A stretch of 58,927 bases of DNA from Desulfobacterales bacterium. GTDB lineage: Bacteria; Desulfobacterota; Desulfobacteria; Desulfobacterales; SpSt-501. Within the stretch, counting starts at the first letter, position 1. The number at the start of each line of letters is the position of its first letter. The stretch is from positions 1 through 58,927 of the forward strand of contig JAUQXK010000085.1 of the NCBI GenBank assembly GCA_030834695.1, given 5' to 3'. Positions 7,380-15,209 of the stretch are shown here, piece after piece. A program made the translations under genes and the position numbers. The notes under the pieces are model-generated. The model was not told the origin of the DNA. It made no database searches and worked only from the letters and a program-made list of their open reading frames with translations.

Positions 7380-10007
7380 TCAGTTTGGGGCTGAGCTTTT
7401 TCGGGTCAATCCCTCGAATCGACTTTTTTGGCGGTCGCGGTGCGTATGAAGCTCCACCGGCAAGGCATGGTTGGCGGGCAGCTGCCGGTTCAGTTTCAAG
7501 AGGGATTCTTCCAGGCGGGCCAGCCACCATATACCCCGGCGGCCTAAGTCCTCATGATCTCCGTCCTCCCGTTCCATCCGCATGCACACGTCATAAAGAC
7601 CGTAATAAGCCTCGTTGAAAAAAAGAATCTCCTTGGCGCCCTCCTGGCCGAAGGACGTCACCAGAGCCTTCCATAGCGACCGTTCGGGATGATAGGCCGA
7701 GGTGTTCCACTCATAGTCGGCCACCGTCGCGAACTTGATGCGGTACACCTCGGAGTCCGCGGCCGCGTTCATGTAGAGGTGCCGGCCGTGGTTCAGCCCG
7801 TCGAAACCGTCCGGCCGATCAACGTCCAGCGGCTCGAAGAGGTTGCACAGACGCACCTTGCCCGGGTAGTGAGCCGTGTAGCCGCCGTAGACCGTGGTTT
7901 CCAGGTTGCGGGCGTACAGGGTGTTGTCCCAGAACATGGGCCAGCGGCCGATGAGGTCGCGAAAGCGCCGCAGGTCGGCCAGATCGACGGACAAGGACCG
8001 GATCGTCGGCCCGGTCCAGATGATGGCGACCTCCGTCGGTATCGCGGCGGCGAGCTCCTTCAGATAGATCTCGGCCCTGCCCTCGCTGCGGTCGATGAAC
8101 TCGTTCGCGTACCACGGCGGGCAGAACTCGAAGCGGGTTCCCGGGTAGTCGCGGTCCAGCCAGGTCTTCAGCCGATTGATGACGAAGGCCTGCGCGTTTT
8201 GAAGGTTGATGAAGCGCTTTCGGTCCTCGGGCGCGTAAAGCGAGTAGTTCTTGCGGTTGCGGCCCGCGTGCGGCACGAAATCGTCGGCCAGAAGCATGAT
8301 CGTACCGGCCCCGGCGTCCAGGCCGAGCCTGAAGACATCTTGAAGGGTGTCCAAACTGGCGGCATCGCCGTGGGTCCAGGTGGTGCGGATGGCGTCGCTG
8401 AGGGCCTCGGCGGCCGACCCGGCCTCAAAGTGCGTGTAGGGGTTGACCATCATGCCGATGGACATCGTGCCATTTTCACGGCAGCGCCGGCCGATATCGG
8501 CGATTCCGGATTTAAACAAGGCGGTCGGCTGGTACCAGGCCTTCGACCGGTTCTCGTAGCCGGCATAAATCTTGTTGAGCTTCAACCGGCTCATCCGTTC
8601 CAGCCCTTCGCGATCGCGGTCTATATCCGCCGGCGTTTCCCAAGGTTTGAGCAGATAGGAGCGGCCCAGGAAATCCGGGAAGTCGATGACGGCGGCGCTG
8701 TGATAGACGCAGCGGTCCTCTTCGAGGAGCTGAGCGGCGGTGGCGGCGGCGTAGAAATTGCCGAGGGCCGTTTCCCCGACCAGGAAGACCACATGGCAGG
8801 GCCCCGAATCGAGGGGATGGATGACATAGCCCTGCGGCTTGCCGCTGACCGAGTTCAGCGGCAACCCGGTGCCCCGTTTCCGCAGCAGGGCGTTCCGGCC
8901 GATGGAGAAGACCAACCGTGCGGCCGACGACTCCGTGTCATCGGGATCGCCGGCGACAATCCGTGCTTTCAGCTCCGGCCGATTGCCGGCGGGGTTCAGC
9001 CGGCTTAACGATGCATTGAGTTTCTCCTCCAGCAGATGAGCGGCACTCCGGTCGGCGGGCGCAGGGTCATCCGGAAGCACGATCAAAGGGGCCGTGCCTT
9101 CAACACCGCCGGGGTCGAGGTAGGCAATTTCGCGAACCGGCCGGACCTCCCGGGGGGTGGGGGTCAGGCGCTCCAGCTGGGACAGCGGGCGGTCGAAATA
9201 GGGCTTCAACCGCTCCAGCGCGCTGAAGTTCCACTTCGAGTATCGGAAGGTAACATCGTCCACCCACATGGTGCCCGTGCCCTTCAGGCCTAAAAACAGG
9301 CGCACATAACGCGTCCCGTCGGGGAGGTCGCCTTCCGAGAACGGGTAATTGTAGGTTCGGGCACGCACGCGGGCCCAGTCAAAGTCTTCAACCGACCAAT
9401 AGTTGGCAAAGGTGTAGCTCTTGTCGGAGGTGTCGATCAGATTTCCGCCGATGGGGTTTCTGACGGCGGCATTCAAGGGCTTTTTTTCGACATCGAAGAA
9501 AAGCACCTGGACCGTGACGGCATCCCCCAGACGAGCTCCCAGGCGGAGGCGATTGCCGGCGACTTGCCGCAATCGCACCGCATAGGTGAAATCGTAGTTT
9601 CCGGGAACGACCGGGATGTAGTCGCTGAGGATGCCTTCCGCTGCGTCCATCTCTCCGGCCCGGGCGCGATGGATCTTGATGGCGCGGCGGCCGTGGTAGA
9701 CCTCATCGGGAGAGCCGCCGTTTTCTGCATCAACCCATTGCACTTGCTGTCCGACTTTTTCCCAGCCATCCGGCATTTCGGAGCGATCCGTTGTTCCGAT
9801 CCGCGACCCCGCCTGTTCGAACGACGGATTGCTTACATGGTTGCCTTTTTCGATCTGCTGCAACCTTATCTCATAGGGGATGCCCAACGGGTCGGAACTG
9901 GGTCCGGCCGATGCTCGGGCCGAAGGCGGAGATCCGCCGCCGGCCGTGAGCACCAGCGCACAGATGATTGAAAAGCGGAGGGCGGTTATAAGAAATTCAG
10001 AAATCAT
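7380..10007 (-). CDS. Exported GH84-like beta-N-acetylhexosaminidase
   Basis: Protein of about 875 aa with a signal peptide (MISEFLITALRFSIICALVL). A carbohydrate-binding-like region (about 20-330, with NPSFEQAG and TMWVDDVTFRY) is followed by a GH20b-like alpha/beta domain (about 360-500) and a TIM barrel. The barrel shows GH84 hallmarks: LLADDF with the paired acidic residues near 575/576, WTGP, and FWDNTLY. GH84 enzymes cleave GlcNAc from glycans using substrate-assisted catalysis. The start at 10007 is chosen for the signal peptide; the frame is open up to 10268 and no strong ribosome site decides it. Substrate could be host, algal or peptidoglycan-derived aminosugars. Confidence 0.78.
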   Translation of the reverse strand: MISEFLITALRFSIICALVLTAGGGSPPSARASAGPSSDPLGIPYEIRLQQIEKGNHVSNPSFEQAGSRIGTTDRSEMPDGWEKVGQQVQWVDAENGGSPDEVYHGRRAIKIHRARAGEMDAAEGILSDYIPVVPGNYDFTYAVRLRQVAGNRLRLGARLGDAVTVQVLFFDVEKKPLNAAVRNPIGGNLIDTSDKSYTFANYWSVEDFDWARVRARTYNYPFSEGDLPDGTRYVRLFLGLKGTGTMWVDDVTFRYSKWNFSALERLKPYFDRPLSQLERLTPTPREVRPVREIAYLDPGGVEGTAPLIVLPDDPAPADRSAAHLLEEKLNASLSRLNPAGNRPELKARIVAGDPDDTESSAARLVFSIGRNALLRKRGTGLPLNSVSGKPQGYVIHPLDSGPCHVVFLVGETALGNFYAAATAAQLLEEDRCVYHSAAVIDFPDFLGRSYLLKPWETPADIDRDREGLERMSRLKLNKIYAGYENRSKAWYQPTALFKSGIADIGRRCRENGTMSIGMMVNPYTHFEAGSAAEALSDAIRTTWTHGDAASLDTLQDVFRLGLDAGAGTIMLLADDFVPHAGRNRKNYSLYAPEDRKRFINLQNAQAFVINRLKTWLDRDYPGTRFEFCPPWYANEFIDRSEGRAEIYLKELAAAIPTEVAIIWTGPTIRSLSVDLADLRRFRDLIGRWPMFWDNTLYARNLETTVYGGYTAHYPGKVRLCNLFEPLDVDRPDGFDGLNHGRHLYMNAAADSEVYRIKFATVADYEWNTSAYHPERSLWKALVTSFGQEGAKEILFFNEAYYGLYDVCMRMEREDGDHEDLGRRGIWWLARLEESLLKLNRQLPANHALPVELHTHRDRQKSRFEGLTRKSSAPN

Positions 10008-10187
10008 ACGGACATAAAGATCGGCGTTTATCTCTCGGTGCTTTAGGCGGTATTTCAATGATCGGTTTGTCCCATAAAAAAAAATCGATTGTTTCCCCTT
10101 GCGCCGGCAGGAAAGCATACCTATATTCTCGGATATCAAATGCGGTCGGAATCGAAACGCCGCGTTAAAAAAATGGAGGTGTCCAAA

Positions 10188-10349
10188 ATGAAAACCAAAG
10201 GCCAGAGCCAATCCCATAATCGCGAACAGAGTTATGTCGAGTCTGAAGAGGAAAGAAATAAAGGGCACGTTGATACGCGCTACAAGAACTTCGAGTGCGA
10301 AAACAAGACCAACCTGGGGTGCGACCCCGGAATCGATGTCGCCGGGTGA
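10188..10349 (+). CDS. 53-aa hydrophilic hypothetical protein
   Basis: Starts MKTKGQSQSHNRE, is highly polar and ends with two cysteines (NFECENK, NLGCDPG). GGAGG sits 8 bp before the ATG and a strong intrinsic terminator follows within 25 bp, so this looks like a complete monocistronic small gene. Codon use is less GC-rich than its neighbours. No family recognised. Confidence 0.6.
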   Translation: MKTKGQSQSHNREQSYVESEEERNKGHVDTRYKNFECENKTNLGCDPGIDVAG

Positions 10350-10370
10350 CCTCGTCCGTCTGGATGAACG

Positions 10371-10402
10371 GGGCAGGGCCTAAAAAGGGCTCTGCCCTTT
10401 TT
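10371..10402 (+). terminator. Intrinsic terminator, 10-bp stem and T6
   Basis: The arms GGGCAGGGCC and GGGCTCTGCCC pair through 10 bp (one G-U) around a TAAAAAG loop and run into TTTTTT. It ends the 53-aa gene. The last codons of the convergent EamA gene are encoded inside it. A near-identical 27-nt sequence recurs at 12720-12746. Confidence 0.88.
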
Positions 10403-11321
10403 TATTGGGGCGCCCGCCAGGGCATTCTTTAAGATGGGCTGCGAGGCTTCTTCCGCGCAGCGCCTGTTCTACTTGGATGGCGACCGCGCTTCCCAGAATA
10501 AGCGTTCCGCCGCCTAAGAAATGCCAGCCGACGGGGTCTCTGAACAGAATGATTCCGGCGATCGCCGTGAACAGCAGTTCGCTGGTCATGTAGAGGCCGC
10601 CTTCCCAGCTGCGGCAGTAGCCGAAGCCGTGGTTCATCAAGAGTTGCCCCAGGATGGAAGAAAGAATGATCCCTCCGCAAACGAGCACCTGGCCGAGAGA
10701 CAGCGGCAGGACTGGGGCCTGCAGAAAGAAAGGTGCCGTCACCACCGATCCCACTACGCAAAAATACAAATAAATGATGACCGAGCCGTTGGTCTGCTTG
10801 AGTTGGCGGATGATGGCCATGGTGAGGCCGGCGAAGACCGCGGATAATAAACCGGCGCCGTAGCCGAGGCTCTCGCCGCCGCTTTTGGGGTGGACCAAGA
10901 CGGCGACTCCGGCGAGGACCGTGATCAGGCACGCCCAGCCGAGGGGTGACACCTTTTCGCGGTAGATCCACGATGAAAAAATCGCAGCGAAGGCCGGGAA
11001 GGAGTAAAGCAGCATCAAGGCGGTCGAGACGGGAAGCAGGCGCACCGAAAGAATAAAGAAGAGGAAGGCGATCGAACCAGTGCAGCCTCTGACGATCAGG
11101 AGTTTCGTGTTAAATGATCGAAAAGGGTTGCCGCGACGTCCGAAGACGACCGTCAAAAGCACAAGCCCGCCGAAGAACCGGTAAAACCCGATGTCCCAGA
11201 TGCGGAAGTCGGCCATGGCCTGCTTGAGCAGCAGGTTCATGACCGTGAAAAGGCATGCCGAGAGCAGCATGAACAAAGGCCCGGCGAGGGGACTCTGCCG
11301 GGTGAAGGACAATCTTGGCAT
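10380..11321 (-). CDS. EamA/DMT-family transporter
   Basis: Membrane protein of about 313 aa with ten hydrophobic segments and two EamA repeats, the second beginning near GYGAGLLSAVFAGLTMAI. Members export or exchange small metabolites such as amino acids; the substrate is not predictable. ATG 11321 follows AAGGTGGCC; a GTG 6 bp upstream is in frame. The C-terminal codons (NKKGQSPF) overlap the convergent terminator, so the native tail may have been altered. Confidence 0.87.
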   Translation of the reverse strand: MPRLSFTRQSPLAGPLFMLLSACLFTVMNLLLKQAMADFRIWDIGFYRFFGGLVLLTVVFGRRGNPFRSFNTKLLIVRGCTGSIAFLFFILSVRLLPVSTALMLLYSFPAFAAIFSSWIYREKVSPLGWACLITVLAGVAVLVHPKSGGESLGYGAGLLSAVFAGLTMAIIRQLKQTNGSVIIYLYFCVVGSVVTAPFFLQAPVLPLSLGQVLVCGGIILSSILGQLLMNHGFGYCRSWEGGLYMTSELLFTAIAGIILFRDPVGWHFLGGGTLILGSAVAIQVEQALRGRSLAAHLKECPGGRPNKKGQSPF

Positions 11322-11809
11322 GGCCACCTTGAATCCAGCCGTCAGGAGAGCGTGGCTTTATAAGGCTCGATCCCGGCGCGGGTGATCATTTTTCCCTGAG
11401 TTCGATGATGGCCACGCGCGTGGCGCCGGTAATCTTGACGGTCTTGGCCTGAAAACTATTGCAAACGGATAATGCAGTGTCAAGATCAAGCACGAAAAGC
11501 GGTGCATGCGTCAGGGTATCCGGCGATCAAGCGGTTTCGGGATTGAACGGTCTGACGCGCCTGGCCATCGATGTGGAAGGCACTTATCATGCTCTGGGAT
11601 GTGATTCCTCATTGGAATCATAAAGGAGTTTTTACTAAACCGGCAGCGAAACGCGCAAAGGCCGTCATGCTGGAATGACGACGCAAAGACAATTATGAGA
11701 CCCTTAATAAATAGCGCGCAGACAACAGGGCATCGATCAGAGGACATGAGGACCATCCCGGAATCAAGAGTGCAAAAACGTCGGAACGAGCCGACAGAAG
11801 GATGACCAA
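11322..11809. other. 488-bp intergenic region with repeat copy B and a possible gene remnant
   Basis: Repeat copy B lies at 11666-11703. On the minus strand, about 11386-11529 reads as an open, protein-like frame without a good start (segments HAPLFVLDLDTALSV and VKITGATRVAIIELREK, then TGA). This looks like the C-terminal end of a lost gene. I see no other gene. Confidence 0.4.
11666..11703. repeat. Dispersed palindromic repeat, copy B (right end)
   Basis: Bases catgctggaatgacgacgca then aagacaattatgagaccc match copies A and C with two or three mismatches. It sits in the gap between the EamA transporter and the broken BON-LysM gene. Confidence 0.75.
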
Positions 11810-12240
11810 ATGGGCTGTTCGATTTTGTAAAGGAGATCGGCCACAAGCTGTTCAACCGCGACGAAGAAGCGGCTGAAAAGATTCGAAACCACATTGAAGA
11901 AATGAACCCGGGCATCAGTGGTCTGGCCGTGGAGTTCAAAAACGGCGTGGTTTCCATGTCCGGTCAGGCGGCCAGCGCGGAAGCCATGGAAAAAGCGGTG
12001 CTCATGGCCGGCAACGTGCAAGGGGTTTCGGAGGTCAAGATCGACGGACTGCAGGCCCCGGCGGTTCAGGCCAAGGTCGAGTACTACATCATCAAAAAGG
12101 GGGACACATTGTCAGCCATTGCCAAGCAGTTCTACGGCAAGGCAAACGACTACCCCAGGATCTTCGAGGCCAACCGGGAGGTCATCAAGGATCCCAACAA
12201 GATCTTCCCAGGCCAGAAAATCCGTATTCCTCTCGGTTGA
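11810..12240 (+). pseudogene. BON-LysM protein (YgaU/Kbp-like), frameshifted at codon 2
   Basis: The ATG at 11810 follows AAGGA, but that frame stops after six codons. Shifting by one base just after the ATG gives the family N-terminus (LFDFVKEIGHKLF and NRDEEAAEKI), which runs open to 12240. The rest holds a BON domain (LAVEFKNGVVSMSGQAAS, VQGVSEVKIDG) and a LysM domain (YYIIKKGDTLSAIAKQFYG ... FPGQKIRIP). E. coli YgaU (Kbp) is a potassium-binding protein of this architecture, which is notable beside a potassium locus. The intact part from ATG 11902 (112 aa) could still be made. A one-base deletion or a sequencing error explains it. Confidence 0.75.
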
Positions 12241-12266
12241 TTCGACAGTGACCTTTCACCGTGCGC

Positions 12267-12305
12267 GCCCCTCTGCGCCGGCACCATGCCGAGCGCAGAG
12301 GGGGC
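12267..12305 (+). terminator. Hairpin after the BON-LysM gene
   Basis: The arms GCCCCTCTGCGC and GCGCAGAGGGGGC pair around a 14-nt loop. There is no T-run, so it may be a weak terminator or a 3'-end stabiliser. Confidence 0.45.
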
Positions 12306-12334
12306 TCGATTTGAAGCCGTATAGGAGGACGACC

Positions 12335-12817
12335 ATGAATATCACCGATCTGTTGGGAGCCGTGATGCAGTCCGGAATGAGTCCTTCTTCCGGAGACCGG
12401 ATGAAAAATGCGCTGAGCGGCGGAGGCGGCCTCATGGAAAGCCGGGCCGGGATGATGGGCGGCTAGTCTCCCGAAGTGCCGCTGGGGCTCGTGGAACCGC
12501 AGTCCGAAGCCGAACGGCAGGAGCTCGAGCAGGATTCGGAGATCGTGCTGAAAGCCATGATCAATGCCGCCAAGGCCGACGGACAGATCGACCGGGGCGA
12601 GATTCAGCGTATCGTGGGCAAGCTGAGGGAAACGGGCATGGCTGAGGAGGCCCAGGAGTACGTCATGACCGAAATGCAAAAGCCGATGGACACCCCGGCC
12701 TTGGTTGCCGCGGCCAAGGCCCTAAGAAGGGCTCTGCCCTTTTTTATCGACAAAGGCGGGCATCCCCAACCTTCGAAGATCTTCTTGGGCCCCATGGGAG
12801 GCCGTTTATTCGGATGA
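12335..12817 (+). pseudogene. DUF533/TerB-like (YebE family) gene, interrupted and truncated
   Basis: AGGAGG precedes ATG 12335 and the product begins like the YebE/DUF533 family (MNITDLLGAVMQSGMSPSSG, then DRMKNALSGGGG). An in-frame TAG at 12464-12466 stops it after 43 codons. The same frame continues with the TerB-like core (EIVLKAMINAAKADGQIDRG, EEAQEYVMTEMQKPMD). After ALVAAAK the expected C-terminus is replaced by sequence containing a copy of the 10371-10402 terminator. The usual Gly-rich middle is also missing. It is most likely a decayed gene; 12476-12817 may be called as an ORF. Confidence 0.75.
12720..12746 (+). repeat. 27-nt copy of the 10380 terminator inside the broken DUF533 gene
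   Basis: The sequence CCTAAGAAGGGCTCTGCCC then TTTTTTAT matches 10379-10405 with one mismatch. Here it interrupts a coding frame. The flanks of the two copies differ, so only the terminator core was shared or moved. Confidence 0.7.
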
Positions 12818-12825
12818 CCGATCGT

Positions 12826-13515
12826 TCAAAGGCGCCGGCTGCGGACGCGCTGACGAATCCAAAACAGAAATACCGAAGACAGCACCAGGCTCGCGGCGAG
12901 CACGGCCCGAGGCATTTTGATCTCATGGACTACAGGATGTCCCGTCGCGACCACGAACAGTTCGGTTGCGTGGATGTCCATGTCGCCTCCGTGGTCCGCA
13001 CAGGCAGCATTAAAAACGCCGGTAATCTTCACAAGGTCGCCCTGGTTATTATAATCGCCGAAAAATCGAACCTGGCGGGCCAAATCGGAGGAAAGCCAAA
13101 TCGCCTGGCCTCCGTTGTACCCTTCGGTGGCGGCTCCCGCCTCAATGCTTTTCTCCATGTAGGCATCGTCATTGACATGGATCCATGCCATGCCTCCGCG
13201 GACCATCCGTTCTCCGATTGCCTCTCCCTTGAAGCTGATGATGCGTCCGTTCCAGCCGGTTGCGTTTTCAACCAGAGTCGTGCTGGTCACCTTGACTCCT
13301 GCCGGCGTTTGGTCATCCGGAAAAGGATAGTCGAGGTTTATGCCGGTGGTCCGCTTTGAGGTTTGTGCCCATGCGTGGCCTCCGACAAGAGTGTAATGCG
13401 AACCGGCCAAGTCCCCGAAAAGCAATGATAGCAACAGCCACACGGTCCGCCACAGAAGGTTTCGGCGAGGTCCATTCGGTCGAATGGGAATCATTTGGGG
13501 CATATCAGCGCCCAT
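12826..13515 (-). CDS. Exported or membrane-anchored OB-fold-like protein at the end of the potassium operon
   Basis: Protein of 229 aa. A hydrophobic N-terminal segment (about 20-50, WLLLSLLFGDLAG and GGHAWAQTS) looks like a signal or anchor. A beta-rich domain follows (VKVTSTTLVENATGWNGRII, WLSSDLARQVRFFGDYNNQG, DLVKITGVFNAACADHGGD), resembling an OB fold. A second helix (AVLAASLVLSSVFLFWI) and a basic tail end it. The start overlaps the trkH stop by 11 bp; ATG 13503 is an alternative. Being the last gene of the Trk operon, it may assist TrkH at the periplasmic face (inference). Family not firmly recognised. Confidence 0.65.
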   Translation of the reverse strand: MGADMPQMIPIRPNGPRRNLLWRTVWLLLSLLFGDLAGSHYTLVGGHAWAQTSKRTTGINLDYPFPDDQTPAGVKVTSTTLVENATGWNGRIISFKGEAIGERMVRGGMAWIHVNDDAYMEKSIEAGAATEGYNGGQAIWLSSDLARQVRFFGDYNNQGDLVKITGVFNAACADHGGDMDIHATELFVVATGHPVVHEIKMPRAVLAASLVLSSVFLFWIRQRVRSRRL

Positions 13516-15007
13516 GCCCCCAGGCGACCATATAGCCGGTCAGCGCAAATAAGCTCATGAATTCAAGTCGTCCGGCCCACATCATTAAAATATAGACACT
13601 TTTCATGGCTGTCGGCATAGAGGGGCTGGTCAGCCCGCAGGATAGGCCGGTGTTCGATCCGGCCGAGACGGCGTCAAAAAGCGAATCCATGAGGTCATAC
13701 CCGTAGAAAACGCCCACCAGGGTGCCGATGGAGTAAGTGGCGATGTAGGACAGCACGATGAGCATCGCCGCGCGCACCGTCGCGTCATCCAGCACCCGCG
13801 TGGTGATGTGGTGCCACTTTTGAACGACATGCGAGCTTTCCGGTAAGATCATCCGGCGAATTTCCTGGATGACCGCCGTGACGAGAATCCCCATCCGAAT
13901 GCCTTTGAATCCGCCGGCGGTTGAGCAGGCGCTGGCGCCGATCGCCATGGCCAGGATGACTCCCAGCATGGCCAAGGGGCCCCACTGCCGCACGAAGGTG
14001 CGCGAATAAATCGTGCCGAAGCCGGTCGTGGTATGACCGCTGAAGAGTTGATAAGACATCTTTCGAAAAAGCGCCACGGAGTCGGTGTAGACCCCAAGCT
14101 GCATGAGGCCGGCGGTTGCAATGATCATGGCAATCGTCAGGGTGGCAGTGAATGAAATTATCTCGATATCCTTCCACAGCTCCGAGCGTCGGCCGGTCCA
14201 AAGCGACCAGTGAAGCGCAAAATTGAAGGACCCCACCACCATGATGATCACGCAGATGATCTCATACGCTATCGAGTGGTAATAGAAGGTATTGTAGGAT
14301 TGAGGGGCAAACCCGCCGGTGGACCATGCCCCCATGAAGACCCACATTGCATGCAGCAGGCTTCTCAACGGGCTCTGGCCGATCGCGACCCCTGCAATCC
14401 ACAGCGCGAGCGAACCCACCGCCAGGTAGGCCAGTGACACCAGCCAAATGGCCCGGGCCGTCCGAATCACGTTGGGAAGCAGGCGCTCGTCCTTACCCTC
14501 CCCGACATACATTTTGTAAGCCCCCGCCGACCCACGGAACAGAAATGTCAAAGCGACAACGATGATGCCCTGGCCGCCGACATAGGTAAGTAGGTGGCGC
14601 CACATGTTCAAACTGTTGCTGATGTGATCGAGATCCTGGATCAAATAAAGCCCGGTGGTCGTATATCCGCTCATCACATCGAACATCGCATCGATAAAGG
14701 ACCCGAAGTGGCCCGACAGCCCATGGGGGATGGCTCCCAGGACCGTAGCGACAAACCAGGAAAAGCTGGCGATGACCAAGCCATGAGACCACCTTAGGTC
14801 TTGTGTCGTTTGGCAAGCAATCTCGGACGCCAGCCCAAATGAAAGACAGGCACCAATCGCTATTAAAAAATCAATGGCTGGGCTCCACTCTCCGAGCGAC
14901 AGAGCCATCGCCAAAGGAACGGTCATCAGCATGGCCAGTCCGATGACCACCTTGCCGGTGTACAGTCCGATGATTTTGAAATCGTTATGCCGAGGTCGGA
15001 TCAGCAT
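13505..15007 (-). CDS. trkH: TrkH potassium translocating subunit
   Basis: Integral membrane protein of 500 aa in the TrkH/KtrB superfamily, which conducts K+ and is gated by TrkA. The four pore-loop signatures are visible: SGYTTTGLYL, WSTGGFAPQS, SGHTTTGFGTIY and SAGSNTGLSCGLT, each with the filter glycine. AAGG lies about 5 bp before ATG 15007; a TTG at 15040 is in frame but its purine run abuts the start codon. It follows two trkA-like genes and a 50-aa peptide in the same operon. Confidence 0.9.
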   Translation of the reverse strand: MLIRPRHNDFKIIGLYTGKVVIGLAMLMTVPLAMALSLGEWSPAIDFLIAIGACLSFGLASEIACQTTQDLRWSHGLVIASFSWFVATVLGAIPHGLSGHFGSFIDAMFDVMSGYTTTGLYLIQDLDHISNSLNMWRHLLTYVGGQGIIVVALTFLFRGSAGAYKMYVGEGKDERLLPNVIRTARAIWLVSLAYLAVGSLALWIAGVAIGQSPLRSLLHAMWVFMGAWSTGGFAPQSYNTFYYHSIAYEIICVIIMVVGSFNFALHWSLWTGRRSELWKDIEIISFTATLTIAMIIATAGLMQLGVYTDSVALFRKMSYQLFSGHTTTGFGTIYSRTFVRQWGPLAMLGVILAMAIGASACSTAGGFKGIRMGILVTAVIQEIRRMILPESSHVVQKWHHITTRVLDDATVRAAMLIVLSYIATYSIGTLVGVFYGYDLMDSLFDAVSAGSNTGLSCGLTSPSMPTAMKSVYILMMWAGRLEFMSLFALTGYMVAWGHGR

Positions 15008-15047
15008 TGGCGCCTTAGGGTTGGTTGATTGATGTGACAACCCCTCT

Positions 15048-15200
15048 TTAAAATGAAAGCCATGATGCTATCGCTGAAATGATGAGCGGTATCGTCATAA
15101 GGGTTAATACCGCCAGGGACTCAGTAGCGATACCAAGAAAAAAGTAGACATAGTTTCCCATTTTCCGCAAATTTAGAATGTCACCGGTATTCAGATCCAT
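15048..15200 (-). CDS. 50-aa membrane peptide in the trk operon
   Basis: A short frame running from ATG 15200 to TAA 15048, with GGAG 6-7 bp upstream of the start. The product begins MDLNTGDILNLRKMGNYVYF and continues with a single long hydrophobic helix (FFLGIATESLAVLTLMTIPL, IISAIASW). It fits tightly between the second trkA-like gene (9 bp away) and trkH (40 bp away). Its size, position and one-helix topology recall KdpF and other accessory peptides of ion transporters. No known family is recognised; a role in TrkH assembly or gating is inference. Confidence 0.65.
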   Translation of the reverse strand: MDLNTGDILNLRKMGNYVYFFLGIATESLAVLTLMTIPLIISAIASWLSF

Positions 15201-15209
15201 GAACGGCTC

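Noticed and set aside
11810-11830. A six-codon leader peptide from ATG 11810
   Set aside because: The shifted frame right after this ATG matches the family N-terminus, so a frameshift is more likely than a leader peptide.
12464-12466. Pyrrolysine at the in-frame TAG of the DUF533 gene
   Set aside because: The gene also lacks its Gly-rich middle and native C-terminus, so decay explains it better; no Pyl genes are in the window.
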